From the NCBI GenBank assembly GCA_015066665.1, contig SVNX01000001.1, positions 98,269 through 162,268 on the forward strand: a stretch of DNA of 64,000 bases, in the 5' to 3' direction. How positions within the stretch are numbered: position 1 is the stretch's first letter; every line of letters begins with the position of its first letter. Source of the stretch: Ruminococcus sp. (GTDB lineage Bacteria > Bacillota > Clostridia > Oscillospirales > Ruminococcaceae). The translations under genes were made by a program, and so were the position numbers. The notes below the pieces were generated by a model, which did not search any database, had not been told where the DNA came from, and saw only the letters and a program-made list of their open reading frames with translations. Shown here in pieces: positions 8,388 through 18,164 of the stretch.

Positions 8388-8857
8388 TCCTTTGATAATT
8401 TCTGTTTGGTACGGTAATAGGTGACTCTTGCCCAGTTTTCGGTCTTTCCAAACAATTCTCCAATCTCACGGAATGACAATGCACCGGTTGCCCGCAGCAG
8501 AATCAGCTCCTTTTCCTGCTCGGGCAGGGCATGGATCTGCCGCATGAGAGAGAGCTTCTGCTCCTTCAGCTCGGCCATCTTGTCCGGTGCGGCATTGGGG
8601 TCGGGGATGGTTTCATCCGGTTCGGCGATGGGATGGCGTTTTCGCCGATCGAGTTCCCGCAGCCAGAGGTGCTTTGCAATACTGCACAGCCAGCTGTAGA
8701 CCGAACAGCTGCCGTCATACCGATTCAGGCAGCGCAGTGCCTCGCAGAAGGTCTCCTGCATCAGCTCCTCCGCCGTATCGGCGTCACGGGACAGACTGAG
8801 CAGGTACAGATACACTTTTTTGCCGTATTCCTGATAATAGTCTTTGATCTCGGACAA
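8384..8857 (-). CDS. ECF-type RNA polymerase sigma factor
   Basis: 157 residues with sigma region 2 (DTAEELMQETFCEAL, residues ~26-40) and region 4 helix-turn-helix (LSFREIGELFGKTENWARV, ~127-145). Directs RNA polymerase to its own set of promoters. The start is a TTG at 8857 with AGGAGG seven nt upstream; there is no ATG in the right place. First gene of a pair with its anti-sigma factor. Palindromic CAGAACGTTCTG and a TGTAAC motif lie upstream and may form an autoregulated promoter. Confidence 0.92.
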   Translation of the reverse strand: MSEIKDYYQEYGKKVYLYLLSLSRDADTAEELMQETFCEALRCLNRYDGSCSVYSWLCSIAKHLWLRELDRRKRHPIAEPDETIPDPNAAPDKMAELKEQKLSLMRQIHALPEQEKELILLRATGALSFREIGELFGKTENWARVTYYRTKQKLSKE

Positions 8858-8885
8858 GTCCCCACCTCCTTTCGTGAGCGGATCG

Positions 8886-8930
8886 CAGAACGTTCTGTAG
8901 ATATATCCGTTTCAGAACGCATTCGTTACA
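8886..8930 (-). promoter_or_regulatory. Candidate autoregulated promoter/operator of the ECF sigma operon
   Basis: The region holds a perfect 12-bp palindrome CAGAACGTTCTG (8886-8897), a second CAGAACG at 8913-8919, and on the minus strand TGTAAC (8925-8930). ECF promoters commonly carry an AAC -35 motif about 16-17 bp before the -10. No housekeeping promoter was seen. Assignment is inference. Confidence 0.4.
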
Positions 8931-8948
8931 GCATTTCTCAAAAAAATC

Positions 8949-8974
8949 AGCCCTTCCCGCAATGCGGGAAGGGC
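8949..8974 (-). terminator. Intrinsic terminator of ftsH
   Basis: Stem AGCCCTTCCCGC / GCGGGAAGGGCT, 12 bp, loop 2 nt, followed on the minus strand by a T-rich run; 14 bases past the ftsH stop. Confidence 0.9.
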
Positions 8975-8987
8975 TGTTCGGTTTCTT

Positions 8988-10940
8988 TTATGCCTCGGGC
9001 TTCTCTTCAGGAGCGGCATCGGCCGGTTCCTCGGGCATTTCCACGGTCTTTTCCATGTCGATGTCCGCATCGGTTACCGCAGGGGCCGCAGCTTCCTTCG
9101 GTTCGTCCGGTGTCAGTTCACCCTTCATGAGCTTCTCGAAGTCCGCACCGTCGATCTTCTCATGCTTGATCAGATACTGAGCCACAGTGTGGAGCTGATC
9201 CATATGCGTGCTGAGGATATCCTCTGCACGGGCATAGCCCTCTTCCACATAGGCACGGATCTCGGCGTCGATCTCCGCTGCCACCTGCTCGGAGTAGTTC
9301 TTGGTGCTGCCGAAGTCACGGCCGAGGAAGACCTCGTTCTGATCGCTGCCGTAAACGACGGGGCCAAGATTCTCACTAAAGCCATAGCGGGTGATCATGT
9401 TGCGTGCAGTTGCGGTAGCACGCTCCAGATCGTTGGAGGCACCGGTGGAAATATCATCAAGGATGAGCTTTTCAGCCACACGGCCGCCCAGCAGCACGAT
9501 GATCTCTTCACGCATTTCCATCATGCTCACATAGGACTTGTCATGCTCGGGCAGGGACATGGTGTAGCCGCCCGCCATACCTCTGGGGATGATGGAGATC
9601 TGGTGCACCTTATCCTGATGCGGACAGTAATAGGTGCAGACTGCGTGACCGGCCTCGTGATAAGCGGTCAGGCGGATCTCCTTTTCGGTCTTGATGCGGG
9701 ACTTCTTCTCGGGACCTGCCACAACCTTGATGGTGGCCTCCTCGATGTCCTCGTTTGTGATGGCTCTTCTGTCGGCACGGGCAGCCAGCAGAGCCGCTTC
9801 GTTGGCCAGATTCTCCAGATCCGCACCGGTGAAGCCCGCAGTACCCTTGGCGATGTTCGAGAGATTCACATCGGGAGCGAGGGGCTTGTTTCTGGTGTGC
9901 ACCTTGAGGATTTCCTCACGGCCCTTGATGTCGGGATAGCCGACCACGATCTGTCTGTCGAAGCGTCCGGGACGCAGCAGAGCCGGATCGAGGATGTCAC
10001 GGCGGTTGGTGGCCGCAATGACGATGACGCTTTCATTGGCCGAAAAGCCGTCCATTTCAACGAGAAGCTGGTTGAGGGTCTGCTCACGCTCGTCATGACC
10101 GCCGCCGAGGCCTGCACCTCTGTGACGGCCGACCGCATCGATCTCATCGATGAAGATGATGGCGGGGGCATTCTTCTTTGCGGTTTCGAAGATGTCGCGG
10201 ACACGGGATGCACCCACGCCGACGAACATTTCTACGAAGTCAGAACCGGAAATCGGATAGAACGGGCAGCCGGCCTCACCTGCCACAGCTCTGGCAAGCA
10301 GGGTCTTACCGGTACCGGGCGGGCCCAGAAGCAGGACGCCCTTGGGGATTCTTGCGCCGATTTCGGCATATTTCTTGGGATTCTTGAGGAAGTCCACGAC
10401 TTCGGCCATCTCAAACTTCTCTTCCTCCGCACCGGCCACATCTGCAAAGGTGGCACGCTTGCCCTGAGGCTGGTTCTTGATGTTGGCCTTGCCGAAGGAA
10501 TTATACTTGCCGCCGCTGGCCTGACGCATCATGAAGACGAAGAGCACCACGCCCATGATCAGGATGATGAAGGTGGGCAGATAGGTGACAAGCCAGGTGT
10601 TGTCAGTGATTTTGAAGTAATCCTGTTCGAGCGGCGCATCAGGATTGGCCTTATTGTATTCCAGTCGGTAATTTTCAGTATCATTCAGGAAGATCTGGAC
10701 ATGGGGCACGGTGTACTCCACTTCTTCGCCGTCCTCCAGCACCAGCTCCAGTTCACCGGAACCGAGATCGAGCGTGTAGCGTTTTACTTCCAGATCGTCA
10801 AAATGGGCAATGATTTCAGAGTATTCATACTCCTCCTTGGGGCCGCTCAGCCTGGGCAGCATGAATACAACGAGGAAGATCAGAACCGCTGCCACAATCA
10901 GATATGCCAGCAAGCCTTTGCCTTTCTTCAAAACATCCAC
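8988..10940 (-). CDS. ftsH: ATP-dependent zinc metalloprotease FtsH
   Basis: About 650 residues. Two N-terminal membrane helices (about 10-28 and 119-138) flank an extracytoplasmic domain; then the AAA+ ATPase with Walker A GPPGTGKT (206-213), Walker B IIFIDEID, and the zinc protease motif HEAGH (428-432). It extracts and degrades membrane and cytoplasmic proteins. Start: GTG at 10940 is the longest option, but its Shine-Dalgarno (AAAGGAG) touches the codon; TTG at 10931 has the same Shine-Dalgarno at about 8 nt and is at least as likely. The C-terminus is an acidic Ala/Pro/Glu tail. It follows tilS by 73 nt in one minus-strand unit. Confidence 0.96.
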   Translation of the reverse strand: MDVLKKGKGLLAYLIVAAVLIFLVVFMLPRLSGPKEEYEYSEIIAHFDDLEVKRYTLDLGSGELELVLEDGEEVEYTVPHVQIFLNDTENYRLEYNKANPDAPLEQDYFKITDNTWLVTYLPTFIILIMGVVLFVFMMRQASGGKYNSFGKANIKNQPQGKRATFADVAGAEEEKFEMAEVVDFLKNPKKYAEIGARIPKGVLLLGPPGTGKTLLARAVAGEAGCPFYPISGSDFVEMFVGVGASRVRDIFETAKKNAPAIIFIDEIDAVGRHRGAGLGGGHDEREQTLNQLLVEMDGFSANESVIVIAATNRRDILDPALLRPGRFDRQIVVGYPDIKGREEILKVHTRNKPLAPDVNLSNIAKGTAGFTGADLENLANEAALLAARADRRAITNEDIEEATIKVVAGPEKKSRIKTEKEIRLTAYHEAGHAVCTYYCPHQDKVHQISIIPRGMAGGYTMSLPEHDKSYVSMMEMREEIIVLLGGRVAEKLILDDISTGASNDLERATATARNMITRYGFSENLGPVVYGSDQNEVFLGRDFGSTKNYSEQVAAEIDAEIRAYVEEGYARAEDILSTHMDQLHTVAQYLIKHEKIDGADFEKLMKGELTPDEPKEAAAPAVTDADIDMEKTVEMPEEPADAAPEEKPEA

Positions 10941-11013
10941 TCCTTTTCATGTATCGTTTCGTCTGTATGACGGGATGTCATCGGGATGATACATAGTATA
11001 CCGTCCCGCCGTG

Positions 11014-12375
11014 TTACGACTGTGTCCGCATCGTGTCCGTTTGGTGAGAAATGGTCAGAAACAGCATCCGCTGCGTTGAATCCGTCACAGCCGCATGCGC
11101 TGCCGCCCCGAGTCCTTCGCACCAGAGCAGTCCGTCTGCGTCGGACAGAAAATGCACATAGGGGCGTCTGGCCGGCGAGACTTCGGCATTCAGCCATTTC
11201 TTGATGGAAACATGATGCGCCCGCCCCTGCGGGATCATCCGCAGACCGGGTCGTCTGCCGTGAAGCACGGCATACTCTTTTATTATATCATAATCGAGAA
11301 CACAATTTGTAAAGTTTTTGTGAACATATGCGAATTTTTCCGCATCCTCCCGTGCAATCACCTCCGCATGGAGACACACTGCGGGAAACAGCTGCTGCGT
11401 TCCGCGTTTCAGCGGGAGGTCAGCGGGTGTCTCCGCCGGCGGCAGGAGATAGAGCACGCCGTGGCTCACATGGGCGCAGAGACCGCCGCGTTCGAGCTCG
11501 GCATGACCGTTTGCGGCGAGCACCTGCTCGGTCAGAGTGATGCGTCTGTAATCAGGGGGAAGCCCGTTTTCCGCAAGAAACTGCGCAATGCAGCGTCTGC
11601 GCAGGGCGGGATGGAGCGCATCCGGCAGGGCGAGTCCCCCATCGGGCCGGAGACTTTCGGCGTACTGTGCAGATGCGGCGGCTGCGAGGAAATCCTGCTC
11701 CGCCCGGAGGGTATCGGCCATGTGGCTGACGGCATCCTCTGCGGCGGGATGGCACTGCCGGAGTGCCGGCACGACATGCATCCGCAGGAAATTGCGGGTA
11801 TGGACATCCTCAAGGTTCGTGCTGTCGGTCACATAGGACAGCCCCTGTTCTGCGATATAGTCTTCCACCTCGGCACGGGTCACATGCAGCAGCGGCCGCA
11901 GAAAGCGGTCACGCACGGGCGGAATCCCGCACAGCCCCTTCAGCCCCGTGCCCCGGGTCATGCGGAAAAGAATGGTCTCGAGATTATCCGAGGCCGTGTG
12001 TGCCGTGGCAACAAAGCCCTCGGGGCAGAGCGTTTCAAAGAGCCGGTAGCGGCAGTCACGAGCGGCTGTTTCGACGGAGCAGCGATGGCTGCGGGCATAT
12101 TCCTGCACATTGCAGGTGCCGACGACGAGGGGGATGCCCCGTTTTTCGCAGAAATCACGGCAGAACTGCTCGTCCCGCAGACTCTCCTCCCCCCGCAGGC
12201 CGTGCTGTACATGGACAGCATGCACCTCGAGTCCGAAGGCATCACGCAGTCTGCAGAGCACATCCAGCAGGCAGATGCTGTCCGCACCGCCGGAGAGGGC
12301 GGCATGGATGCGGCAATTCCGGATGCCGTGCTCCTGCAGGAACTGCCCTGCCGCATCAAGCGGGCGCATCGGCAT
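11014..12375 (-). CDS. tilS: tRNA(Ile)-lysidine synthase
   Basis: 453 residues. Attaches lysine to C34 of the CAU-anticodon tRNA(Ile), changing decoding from AUG to AUA; essential. The ATP-pyrophosphatase P-loop SGGADS is at residues ~28-33, followed by the family N-terminal domain and TilS-type C-terminal domains. The start is one of two close ATGs (12375, 12369) that lie inside the end of dnaB, so translation is likely coupled to dnaB; the Shine-Dalgarno is weak. The order dnaB-tilS-ftsH puts it in a conserved housekeeping block. Confidence 0.92.
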   Translation of the reverse strand: MPMRPLDAAGQFLQEHGIRNCRIHAALSGGADSICLLDVLCRLRDAFGLEVHAVHVQHGLRGEESLRDEQFCRDFCEKRGIPLVVGTCNVQEYARSHRCSVETAARDCRYRLFETLCPEGFVATAHTASDNLETILFRMTRGTGLKGLCGIPPVRDRFLRPLLHVTRAEVEDYIAEQGLSYVTDSTNLEDVHTRNFLRMHVVPALRQCHPAAEDAVSHMADTLRAEQDFLAAAASAQYAESLRPDGGLALPDALHPALRRRCIAQFLAENGLPPDYRRITLTEQVLAANGHAELERGGLCAHVSHGVLYLLPPAETPADLPLKRGTQQLFPAVCLHAEVIAREDAEKFAYVHKNFTNCVLDYDIIKEYAVLHGRRPGLRMIPQGRAHHVSIKKWLNAEVSPARRPYVHFLSDADGLLWCEGLGAAAHAAVTDSTQRMLFLTISHQTDTMRTQS

Positions 12376-13705
12376 GCGTTTCCAGACTGGAGAAGCGGGT
12401 GTACTGGCCGTCCCATGCAAGGTTCACGGTACCCGTTTCGCCGTGACGGTTTTTGGCCACGATGCACTCGGCCACATTGGGCGTGGTGCTCTCCTTGTTA
12501 TAGTATGCGTCACGGTAGAGGAAGAGAACGATGTCGGCGTCCTGCTCGATTGAACCGGATTCACGCAGGTCGGAGAGCATCGGACGCTTGTCCGTACGGC
12601 TTTCAGGGCCTCGGGAGAGCTGGGACAGCAGGATCACGGGCACGTCCAGTTCCTTGGCCATGATCTTGAGCTGACGGGTGATTTCGGAGATGATCTGCAC
12701 ACGGTTCTCAGTCTTCAGCGTGGTCTGGATGAGGCCGAGGTAGTCGATCATGACAAGCCCCAGATTCTTCATGCGGCGGAGCTTCGCCTTGATCTGCTGC
12801 ACGGTGATGCTGGCGGTATCATCGATATACAGGGGCAGACCGGACAGAAAGCTGGCACCGGCGGCAAGGCGCACCCAGTCATCGCCGTTGAGACGGCCGT
12901 TGCGGAGCTTGTTGGAATCCACCTGTGCGGCCGTGGAGAAGAGACGGGAGACCAGCTGCTCCTTGGGCATTTCCAGGGAGAAGATGCAGACCTCCTTGTC
13001 CCCGTGTGTGGCGACATAGGTGGCGATGTTCAGGGCGAATGCGGTTTTACCCATCGCAGGACGGGCAGCGACCAGGATGAGGTCGGATTTGTTCAGACCC
13101 GAGGTCACGCTGTCGAGTCCCGAAAAGCCCGTGCGGGCACCGAGATACAGCTCACGGTCGGGGCCGGCGATCTTGCCGATGTGGTTGTATGTAGAAGCGA
13201 CAATCTCCTTCAGGGGGACAAGTCCGGTAACGTCACGGCCCTGACGGATGTCGAAGATGCGCTGTTCTGCGGCATCGAGCAGCAGGGAGGCATCGGTTTC
13301 GCCACTCTGGATATCCGAGAGGATGCCCCTTGCGGTTTCGGCGAGCATACGGATGTAGTACTTGCCGGCGACGATCTTGCAGTAGCTTTCGATATTGGAA
13401 ACCGAGGGCACCATATTGGCGAGATTGCCGAGATAGTTACGCCCCTCAGCGGGGGTTTCGAAGATGCGGGCCGCCACAGCCTCATTGAGCACGGTGATGA
13501 CATCGGCCTTGGCGCCGGAGGTGAACATCTGGCTCATGATGGCAAACAGGGCACGATGCTGGTCGAGATAGAAGCACTCGGGCTTGATGGTCTCCATGAC
13601 AACGGAGAGCACATCGGGTTCGATCAGGACGGCACCGAGGATGGTCTGCTCGGCCTCAAGGCTGTAGGGCATTTCCATATCCTGTGTCAATCCGGGTTCG
13701 GGCAT
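12356..13705 (-). CDS. dnaB: Replicative DNA helicase DnaB
   Basis: 449 residues, usual length. N-terminal helical domain (about 10-110) and RecA-like ATPase with Walker A ARPAMGKT (214-221) and the MIDYLGLI Walker B stretch. Hexameric helicase of the replication fork (called DnaC in Bacillus). No intein is present. The ATG at 13705 has AGGAGG seven nt upstream, which decides against the earlier ATG at 13723. It follows rplI by 78 nt, the usual Firmicute order gdpP-rplI-dnaB. Confidence 0.97.
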   Translation of the reverse strand: MPEPGLTQDMEMPYSLEAEQTILGAVLIEPDVLSVVMETIKPECFYLDQHRALFAIMSQMFTSGAKADVITVLNEAVAARIFETPAEGRNYLGNLANMVPSVSNIESYCKIVAGKYYIRMLAETARGILSDIQSGETDASLLLDAAEQRIFDIRQGRDVTGLVPLKEIVASTYNHIGKIAGPDRELYLGARTGFSGLDSVTSGLNKSDLILVAARPAMGKTAFALNIATYVATHGDKEVCIFSLEMPKEQLVSRLFSTAAQVDSNKLRNGRLNGDDWVRLAAGASFLSGLPLYIDDTASITVQQIKAKLRRMKNLGLVMIDYLGLIQTTLKTENRVQIISEITRQLKIMAKELDVPVILLSQLSRGPESRTDKRPMLSDLRESGSIEQDADIVLFLYRDAYYNKESTTPNVAECIVAKNRHGETGTVNLAWDGQYTRFSSLETHADAPA

Positions 13706-13751
13706 GGGGAATCCTCCTTTCATCGGCCGGCCGGAGCCGGCTTGTCACGAA

Positions 13752-13774
13752 ATGCCCCACCGGTGGTGGGGCAA
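13752..13774 (-). other. Hairpin between rplI and dnaB
   Basis: TGCCCCACC / GGTGGGGCA forms a 9-10 bp stem in the rplI-dnaB gap. No T run follows, so it is more likely an mRNA processing or stability element than a full terminator. Confidence 0.5.
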
Positions 13775-13783
13775 TCTGTGGAA

Positions 13784-14230
13784 TTATGCTTCTGTGACAG
13801 CAACCTTGATCATTGCAGAGATGCCGTTGTACAGGCGCACCTCGGCATCGAATGTACCAAAGCTCTTGATCTCCTGCTTGAGGGCGATCTTCTTCTTGTC
13901 GATCTTGCAGCCGTACTGCTCAGCGAGGAACTGTGCCACCTGGCTTGCAGTTACCGAGCCGAAGAGACGGCCGCCGGTACCGGCCTTGCAGGTGATGCGG
14001 ACAATCTGGCCCTCGATCTTGGCCTTGATTTCCTGTGCATTCTGACGCTCCACATCGATCTTGTGCTGTGCGGAGGACTGCTGACCCTTGAGGTGGTTGA
14101 TGTTCTCGGGGGTAGCTTCTACGGCCAGCTTCTTGGGCAGGAGCATGTTGCGTGCGTAGCCGTCAGCAACCTCCTTCATCTCACCCTTCTTGCCGGAGCC
14201 TTTGACATCCTGTAAAAAAATAACCTTCAT
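13784..14230 (-). CDS. rplI: 50S ribosomal protein L9
   Basis: 148 residues, standard for L9. The N-terminal domain begins [17 protein letters not shown] and holds the rRNA-binding segment [12 protein letters not shown]; a long central helix joins it to the C-terminal domain (GGRLFGSVT). The ATG at 14230 has AAGGA at 8 nt; the six extra codons upstream are not conserved. Lies between gdpP and dnaB as in most Firmicutes. Confidence 0.97.
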   Translation of the reverse strand: MKVIFLQDVKGSGKKGEMKEVADGYARNMLLPKKLAVEATPENINHLKGQQSSAQHKIDVERQNAQEIKAKIEGQIVRITCKAGTGGRLFGSVTASQVAQFLAEQYGCKIDKKKIALKQEIKSFGTFDAEVRLYNGISAMIKVAVTEA

Positions 14231-14269
14231 ATCTCTCGTCCTTTCCATGCCGCAGTGAGCGGCGTTTTG

Positions 14270-16213
14270 TTATGCCTCCGAGAGGACGCCGACCAGACGG
14301 TCGCGGGCTTCCTTCGGGGAAATATCGGGAATCTGTGTGGCGGCCATGGTCTGATGTCCGCCGCCGCCGAGGGCTTCCATGATCACCTGCACATTGACCG
14401 CACCGAGCGACCGTGCAGAAATGGAGATCGAGTGGCCGATCTCGTAGATCACAAAGGCCGCATCCACATTCTGGATGCTCAGCAGCTCATCCGCTGCCTG
14501 CGGTGCCACAAGACGCACCTCGGGCACATCGGCCGGTGCAATGGCAATGGCGTGGCGTCCGACGATCTCCGCCGACCCGACGATGTCCGTGCGGGAGCGG
14601 TAGGCCTCGATGGAGCCGGAGAACAGCCCCTTGACCTTGACGGTATCCGCACCGATCTTGCGCAGATAGGCGGCCGCTTCAAATGTACGCACACCGGTGC
14701 GCATGACAAAATTCTTGGTATCGAGCATGATGCCCGAGAGCAGACAATCCGCATAACAGCTGTCGATGGTCTTGTTCATCTTGAAGTACTGAATCAGCTC
14801 GGTGACCATCTCGCAGGCGGAAGAGGCGTAGGGCTCGTGGTGGAAAACCACGGCATTGTCCACATAATTGACGTTTTTGCGGTGATGGTCGATGACCACC
14901 ACATGCGAGGCGGCTTCATAGAGCCGTTCGCTCTCGAGAATGTCCTTGTTGTGGGTGTCCACAATGATCAGCAGACTGCGGCTGGTGATGGTGGAAATGG
15001 CATCCTCGGGGGTCATGAAGAGGCTGTCGCCGATGGTTTCCCGCATCTGTGCAATCAGCTGCGGTGCAAGGTTCTTCTTGGGATCGACCACAACGGAAAC
15101 GGGCACGCCCATGAGCTTGACCGCACCTGCCAGACCGCAGGCGGAGCCGATTGAATCGAGGTCGCCGAAGCGATGCCCCATGATATAGACATTGCTGCTG
15201 GCAAGAATCATATCCTGCAGTGCGCAGGCAATGACACGGGTCTTGGCACGGGATTTCTTTTCAACACCCTTGGACACGCCGCCGAAGAAGCGGAAGCCGC
15301 TGTCGGTCTTGACCGCCGCCTGATCGCCGCCGCGGCCGAGTGCCATATCCAGGCTCTGTGCCGCAAAGGCCTCGCTTTCCTGAAGGGTGGCGGCACCATG
15401 ACCGACACCGATGGAGAAGGTGACGGTGTTCTTGTCATCCACACGGATCTGGCGGGCGTCATCGAGGATCTTGAACTTCTCATTGATCATCTGCTGGAGA
15501 TGCTGCTCCTCAATCACCGCAAGGAAGCGGTCGTTCTTCATGCGGCGCAGCACACCGTTTGTCTGCGAGATGAAGTCCTCAAGCAGCTTTTCGACAGCCA
15601 TGCTGGTTTCCAGACGTGTGCTGTCCTTTGTATTCTGGAGAAGATCGTCAAAGCTGTCCACCATGATGAGCAGCACACAGGGACGGGTTGCCGCATATTC
15701 CTGCTCAAGGGTACGCAGATCGGTCATATCCGACCAGATATAGGCCGTCAGATCGGTATCCGTGTCGGTGTCATGGTAGGGTATGGCGGAAATCAGGTAG
15801 TACCGTTCCTGCCAGATGATCTCCTGCTCGGGGAGCGACGGGTCGAAATCGAGCAGTGTGAAGAGATTTCTGCCGAAGCAGTCCGACCCCTTCACAATGC
15901 GGTTCAGAAAATAGGCATTGTGATGGATCAGGATGCCGTCTTCATCCAGCACACAAAGTCCCAGCGGCATCTTCTGCATGGCCTCCAGCCGGCTGCGCTC
16001 GCAGGTGTCATTGAGCTGTGCCACATAGCGGATGTGGTGCTTGTGAGCATAGAACATCTGCACGCCGATGAGCACGGTGAACAGCACCGCCGGCAGAATA
16101 CAGAGCACGCAGTGCGCAATGCCGTGGCGGTACATCACAATGGATGGCAGTGCGATGGACAGAATCAGCAGCAGAATCAGAATCCAGAGCGACCAGTGAT
16201 GTCGTGGCTTCAC
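14270..16213 (-). CDS. gdpP: Cyclic-di-AMP phosphodiesterase GdpP (DHH family)
   Basis: 647 residues. Two N-terminal membrane helices (~8-28 and 32-52), a PAS-like domain (~75-165), a degenerate GGDEF domain (~175-300), then DHH/DHHA1 phosphodiesterase with MGHRFGDLDS (345-354), IDHH (441-444) and GGGGH near residue 617. It breaks down c-di-AMP and so controls potassium/osmotic homeostasis and cell-wall stress. The start is GTG at 16213, with GGAGG about 9 nt upstream. Member of the rnj-gdpP-rplI-dnaB run. Confidence 0.94.
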   Translation of the reverse strand: MKPRHHWSLWILILLLILSIALPSIVMYRHGIAHCVLCILPAVLFTVLIGVQMFYAHKHHIRYVAQLNDTCERSRLEAMQKMPLGLCVLDEDGILIHHNAYFLNRIVKGSDCFGRNLFTLLDFDPSLPEQEIIWQERYYLISAIPYHDTDTDTDLTAYIWSDMTDLRTLEQEYAATRPCVLLIMVDSFDDLLQNTKDSTRLETSMAVEKLLEDFISQTNGVLRRMKNDRFLAVIEEQHLQQMINEKFKILDDARQIRVDDKNTVTFSIGVGHGAATLQESEAFAAQSLDMALGRGGDQAAVKTDSGFRFFGGVSKGVEKKSRAKTRVIACALQDMILASSNVYIMGHRFGDLDSIGSACGLAGAVKLMGVPVSVVVDPKKNLAPQLIAQMRETIGDSLFMTPEDAISTITSRSLLIIVDTHNKDILESERLYEAASHVVVIDHHRKNVNYVDNAVVFHHEPYASSACEMVTELIQYFKMNKTIDSCYADCLLSGIMLDTKNFVMRTGVRTFEAAAYLRKIGADTVKVKGLFSGSIEAYRSRTDIVGSAEIVGRHAIAIAPADVPEVRLVAPQAADELLSIQNVDAAFVIYEIGHSISISARSLGAVNVQVIMEALGGGGHQTMAATQIPDISPKEARDRLVGVLSEA

Positions 16214-16250
16214 CCCGTCACCTCCTTATTTTTCAACTTTATGCAGCACC

Positions 16251-18164
16251 TCAGATTTCCATGATGATCGGGAGAATCATGGGGCTGCGCTTGGTTTTCG
16301 CATAGATATAATCGGACAGTGCATCACGCAGCTTGCCCTTGAGGGAAGTCCATTCCTTCAGCTCATACGAAGAGCATTCTGCAAGTGTATGGCAGAGCAG
16401 CTGTCTTGCCTCGACCATCAGTTCCTCGGCCTCACGCACATAGACAAAGCCGCGGGAGATGATATCGGGTCCGGAAATCACGGAATTTGTGGACTTTTCG
16501 ATGCCGACCACGATGATGATCAGGCCATCCTCCGCCAGATGCTTTCTGTCACGCAGGACGATGGAGCCGACATCGCCGACGCCCAGACCATCCACCAGTA
16601 CTCTGCCGGCGGGCACCTGGGAGACGATACGCATGGAGGCACCGTCGGTTTCGATCACATTGCCGATGGAGGCAAGGATGATGTTTTCCTTCGGGATGCC
16701 CATTTCCACGCCGAGGTTGGCGTTCTTGACCATGTGCTTGTATTCGCCGTGCACGGGGAAGAAGTACTTCGGGCGGGTCAGCGCCAGCAGGAGCTTCAGC
16801 TCTTCCTGACAGGCGTGGCCGGATACATGCACTTCGTACATGGACTCATAGATGACCTCGGCACCGGACTTCATCAGCTCATTGACCACACGGGTCACAT
16901 GCTTCTCGTTGCCGGGGATGGGCGTAGCGGAGATGATGATGAAGTCAAGGGGTGTGATGTTCACCTTCTTGTGGTCATGCATGGCCATGCGGGTGAGTGC
17001 GGACATCGGCTCGCCCTGGCTGCCGGTGGTGATCAGAACGATCTGCTCCGGCGGATACTGGTTCATGTTTTCAATATCGATGATGATGTTCTTCGGGACT
17101 TCCAGATAGCCAAGCTCCAGTGCGGTGGAGATGACATTGATCATGCTCCGGCCGAGCACGGCCACCTTTCTGCCGTATTTTGCAGCCATGTTGATGATCT
17201 GCTGGACACGGTGGATGTTCGAAGAGAAGGTTGCAATGATGATGCGGCGCTGTCCGGCCTTGGTGAAGAGCTTTTCAAAGGACTCGCCGACCTTGCGTTC
17301 GGACTGGGTATAGCCGGGACGTTCGGCATTGGTGGAGTCGGCCATGAGGGCGAGAACGCCGCGGCTGCCAAGCTCAGCAAAGCGGGCAAGGTCGATCGGG
17401 CCGCCGTCGATGGGAGAATAATCCACCTTGAAGTCGCCCGTGTGGACGAGGACGCCTGCGGGGGTATGAACGGCCATGCCCATGGCACCGGGGATGGAGT
17501 GGTTCACCTTGATGAATTCCACAGCCATGCAGCCCATCTTGATGGTCTTGCGGGACTCGATGACATTGAGGGAGACCTTGTTGAGAAGGCCGTGCTCCTC
17601 GAGCTTATGCTTGATCAGGCCGATGGTCATGCCGGAGCCGTAAACGGGAGCATTGACCTTCTTGAGCAGATAGGCCAGACCGCCGATGTGATCCTCGTGA
17701 CCATGGGTGATGACGATGCCGCGGAGCTTGTCCATATTGCGCTCCACATAGGTGAAATCGGGGATGACGATGTCAACACCGGGCATTTCGGAATCGGGGA
17801 AGGCAAGGCCGCAGTCGAGGATGAACATATCGTTGCAGCACTCGAAAACGGTCATATTCTTGCCGATTTCATTCAGACCGCCGAGCGGAATGATGCGTAC
17901 GGGTGTGCGATGCTCACGGCGCTTCTGATTCTGTGCCGGCTGCTTCTGTACGGACGCTGCCTGTGCAGCCTGCTGGGGCAGATTCTGGTTCTGCTGGGGC
18001 TTGTTCTGACCGCTGTTCTTTCTTGCGCCGGCGCCCATTTTCTGGGCATGATTCTTGGAAGAGCGCACAGTAAAGCGCTTTCTTCTCTGGTTGTGATTGC
18101 TGTTATTGTTGTTTGCGTTCAAACGAATACCTCTTTTCTGGGGGCACGCAGATACTGATTCCAT
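16251..18164 (-). CDS. rnj: Ribonuclease J
   Basis: About 637 residues. Metallo-beta-lactamase/beta-CASP ribonuclease with the HGHEDH zinc motif near residue 153 and the RNase J C-terminal domain; 5'-3' exonuclease and endonuclease of mRNA decay and rRNA maturation. Before the catalytic core lies an unusual ~85-residue Asn/Gln/Lys-rich, low-complexity extension that may bind RNA. Start uncertain: ATG at 18164 has no clear Shine-Dalgarno, while TTG at 18122 has AGAGGT at about 5 nt. It is preceded by a strong promoter (18503-18531) and a structured leader of about 330 nt. Confidence 0.93.
   Translation of the reverse strand: MESVSACPQKRGIRLNANNNNSNHNQRRKRFTVRSSKNHAQKMGAGARKNSGQNKPQQNQNLPQQAAQAASVQKQPAQNQKRREHRTPVRIIPLGGLNEIGKNMTVFECCNDMFILDCGLAFPDSEMPGVDIVIPDFTYVERNMDKLRGIVITHGHEDHIGGLAYLLKKVNAPVYGSGMTIGLIKHKLEEHGLLNKVSLNVIESRKTIKMGCMAVEFIKVNHSIPGAMGMAVHTPAGVLVHTGDFKVDYSPIDGGPIDLARFAELGSRGVLALMADSTNAERPGYTQSERKVGESFEKLFTKAGQRRIIIATFSSNIHRVQQIINMAAKYGRKVAVLGRSMINVISTALELGYLEVPKNIIIDIENMNQYPPEQIVLITTGSQGEPMSALTRMAMHDHKKVNITPLDFIIISATPIPGNEKHVTRVVNELMKSGAEVIYESMYEVHVSGHACQEELKLLLALTRPKYFFPVHGEYKHMVKNANLGVEMGIPKENIILASIGNVIETDGASMRIVSQVPAGRVLVDGLGVGDVGSIVLRDRKHLAEDGLIIIVVGIEKSTNSVISGPDIISRGFVYVREAEELMVEARQLLCHTLAECSSYELKEWTSLKGKLRDALSDYIYAKTKRSPMILPIIMEI

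Noticed and set aside
9162..10970. 602-codon open frame opposite ftsH
   Set aside because: Shadow of ftsH; ftsH has all catalytic motifs and its own terminator.
16389..18158. 589-codon open frame opposite rnj
   Set aside because: Shadow frame rich in His/Asp/Gly typical of reversed GC-rich codons; no motifs.
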